Positions 14,473 to 15,256 of a stretch of DNA of 15,256 bases are shown here, one piece after another. The notes beneath the pieces are model-generated. The model was not told the DNA's origin. It was given only the letters and a program-made list of their open reading frames with translations, and ran no database searches. Position 1 is the first letter of the stretch. The number at the start of each line of letters is the position of its first letter. The stretch spans positions 1 to 15,256 of the forward strand of contig CAYNJT010000074.1 of the NCBI GenBank assembly GCA_964397625.1. The letters are read 5' to 3'. A program made the translations under genes and the position numbers. The stretch is from Leptolinea sp964397625. GTDB lineage: Bacteria; Chloroflexota; Anaerolineae; Anaerolineales; Anaerolineaceae.

Positions 14473-14709
14473 TTAGGCCTTCAACCAGCCTGCAATTTCT
14501 GACTCACTGGGAATGCGTCCTGAGGAGACCACCTGATCATTAACAACCAGTCCAGGTGTTGAAAGGATCGGCCATTTCATGATCTCATTCATGTCCGTCA
14601 CTTTTTCCACTTCAGCCTCCAAACCCAGGTCGCTTACAACCTTTCGGGCAACAGCCTCCAGACGTTTGCAGTTGGCGCAACCAGATCCAAGAATTTTGAT
14701 ATTTAACAT
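14473..14709 (-). CDS. Small CxxC thioredoxin-family redox protein (MTH895/TM0996-like)
   Basis: A 78-residue protein, shorter than classical thioredoxin, with the pattern of the small glutaredoxin-like disulfide family. Active site C11-A-N-C14 follows KILGSG, and STPGLVVND carries cis-proline P52. It would be a soluble cytoplasmic dithiol protein able to reduce or bind soft metal(loid)s. Start ATG follows TAAGGAG about 6 bases upstream. It lies between the arsR gene (54-base gap) and a terminator followed by the DUF318-type permease. Such arsR-thioredoxin-permease triplets are recurrent in anaerobes and are thought to act in arsenic or organometal handling. Confidence 0.92.
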   Translation of the reverse strand: MLNIKILGSGCANCKRLEAVARKVVSDLGLEAEVEKVTDMNEIMKWPILSTPGLVVNDQVVSSGRIPSESEIAGWLKA

Positions 14710-14763
14710 GGTTTCTCCTTAATACACAAAAATAAGCATATCATTTGTCAAAAAAAGAGCAAT

Positions 14764-15147
14764 TTAAACGCTGCCCTTTTTGGCAAGACAAGTAGGACAA
14801 TTACAATTCACCGAAGAAACATTTCTATCGTTCGGCTCCATTCTAACGAATTTCTGAACCGCATCCAGAACAGCGTAGATGTCTGAATTGACCACCCGGT
14901 AGTAAATATTCCAGCCGTCACGGCGGTCTTGAATCAAACCAGCTTCCCGCAATACCGCTAATTGCTGAGAGATGTACGACTGCCGGAAACCAAGATACGT
15001 TTCCATATGACAGACACAGTGCTCACCGTCCCGCAGAATATTGAGGATTGCTATCCTGGCCGGGTGAGTCAAAATTTTGAACACCTGTGTTTGCGCATCC
15101 AGTGCCTGGGTATCGAACTTTGTTTCTTCAATCATATTCATAGCCAT
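14764..15147 (-). CDS. ArsR/SmtB-family metalloregulatory repressor (first gene of long cluster)
   Basis: A 127-residue winged-helix repressor. Seen: HPARIAILNILRDGEHCVCHM with C44 and C46 at the ELCVCDL position; recognition helix RQSYISQQLAVLREAG (55-70); and wing RRDGWNIYYRV (75-85). A C-terminal extension VNCNCPTCLAKK adds C115, C117 and C120, which could form a second soft-metal site. The start is uncertain among ATGs at 15147, 15141 and 15135, none with a ribosome site; the promoter position suggests a leaderless transcript beginning at or near 15147. Autoregulation is likely from the operator half-site in the promoter. It differs from the ArsR at 4434 in having the C-terminal cysteine cluster. 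Confidence 0.93.
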   Translation of the reverse strand: MAMNMIEETKFDTQALDAQTQVFKILTHPARIAILNILRDGEHCVCHMETYLGFRQSYISQQLAVLREAGLIQDRRDGWNIYYRVVNSDIYAVLDAVQKFVRMEPNDRNVSSVNCNCPTCLAKKGSV

Positions 15148-15154
15148 GAATGTG

Positions 15155-15182
15155 ATTATAAGCTTTTCAGAATATATGTCAA
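15155..15182 (-). promoter_or_regulatory. Near-consensus sigma70-type promoter of arsR (14764-15147)
   Basis: On the minus strand, TTGACA (15177-15182) and TATAAT (15155-15160) are both perfect consensus hexamers with a 16-base spacer. The predicted start lies at about 15148-15147, that is at the ATG, implying a leaderless mRNA. The spacer contains TTCAGAATATA on the plus strand (15166-15176), the same sequence found in one arm of the operator at 4806-4822, so repression by an ArsR protein is likely. Confidence 0.82.
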
Positions 15183-15214
15183 GAGGTGAATGTTATTTTA
15201 ATTAACCCAAGTTG

Positions 15215-15256
15215 CTACCACAGGAAGTTGATGGAGGTCGCGAGGACAAACAGAGC
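15215..15256 (-). CDS. Possible C-terminal end of an upstream membrane protein (partial)
   Basis: A minus-strand frame open from the right window edge to a TAG at 15215 reads ALFVLATSINFLW, a hydrophobic tail like the end of a membrane protein. Another frame is also open over this short stretch, so this is only a suggestion. It would be the gene upstream of arsR. Nothing else is visible between 15183 and 15214. Confidence 0.25.
   Translation of the reverse strand, partial: ALFVLATSINFLW

Noticed and set aside
4975..14709. Selenocysteine (in-frame TGA) in the thioredoxin, DGC or FmdE genes
   Set aside because: All these genes have complete frames with the expected cysteines, and I saw no conserved sequence continuing past a TGA stop.
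1..15256. CRISPR array, insertion sequence or tRNA
   Set aside because: No spaced direct repeats, transposase-like frames, terminal inverted repeats or tRNA-like cloverleaf were seen.

Overview
The window reads as a chromosomal stretch of a bacterium with moderate GC. My best guess is an Anaerolineae-like Chloroflexota or a similar anaerobic or microaerobic environmental lineage. That guess is inference from gene content (FmdE-family proteins with zinc ribbons, a DGC-domain protein, DUF169, thioredoxin-type ArsC); the sequence has no direct taxonomic marker. All convincing genes lie on the minus strand, so transcription runs from high to low coordinates. I saw no RNA gene, transposase, CRISPR array or replication origin, and no gene-free stretch longer than 300 bases.

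Right and central part (15182 down to about 4890): a long codirectional metal(loid)/thiol cluster. It opens with an ArsR-family repressor behind a near-perfect sigma70-type promoter, then a 78-residue CxxC thioredoxin. A hairpin terminator and a perfect inverted-repeat operator precede an ArsP/DUF318-type permease. Next come an FmdE-family protein, a TauE/SafE exporter and a second FmdE-family protein, tightly packed, then a cation diffusion facilitator preceded by a 16-bp perfect hairpin. After that come a DGC-domain protein, a DUF169 protein and a CoA-binding protein. A membrane thiol-redox set follows (anchored thioredoxin, CcdA, anchored CxC thioredoxin, soluble CxxC thioredoxin with a helical tail), then an XdhC-family protein and a thioredoxin-type arsenate reductase. 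A hairpin terminator closes the run.

Left-central unit (4845 down to 3361): a second ArsR repressor behind a palindromic operator, then a second TauE/SafE exporter, closed by a strong terminator. The operators of the two units share ATATTC/GAATAT half-sites, which suggests one metalloregulated regulon.

Left part (3148 to 1): probably unrelated and more GC-rich. It holds a CPBP intramembrane protease, an atypical short-chain dehydrogenase whose catalytic tyrosine position is methionine, and a cytochrome P450 cut by the window edge.

Working model (inference): thioredoxins fed by CcdA supply electrons to ArsC and perhaps to other thiol chemistry. The ArsR proteins sense the metal(loid). The DUF318 permease, the TauE/SafE carriers and the CDF pump export products. 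No ArsB or Acr3 arsenite pump is present, so the usual exporter is either elsewhere or replaced by one of these carriers. The FmdE-TauE/SafE-FmdE block and the DGC/DUF169/CoA-binding block have no clear assigned function and are the best candidates for something undescribed.
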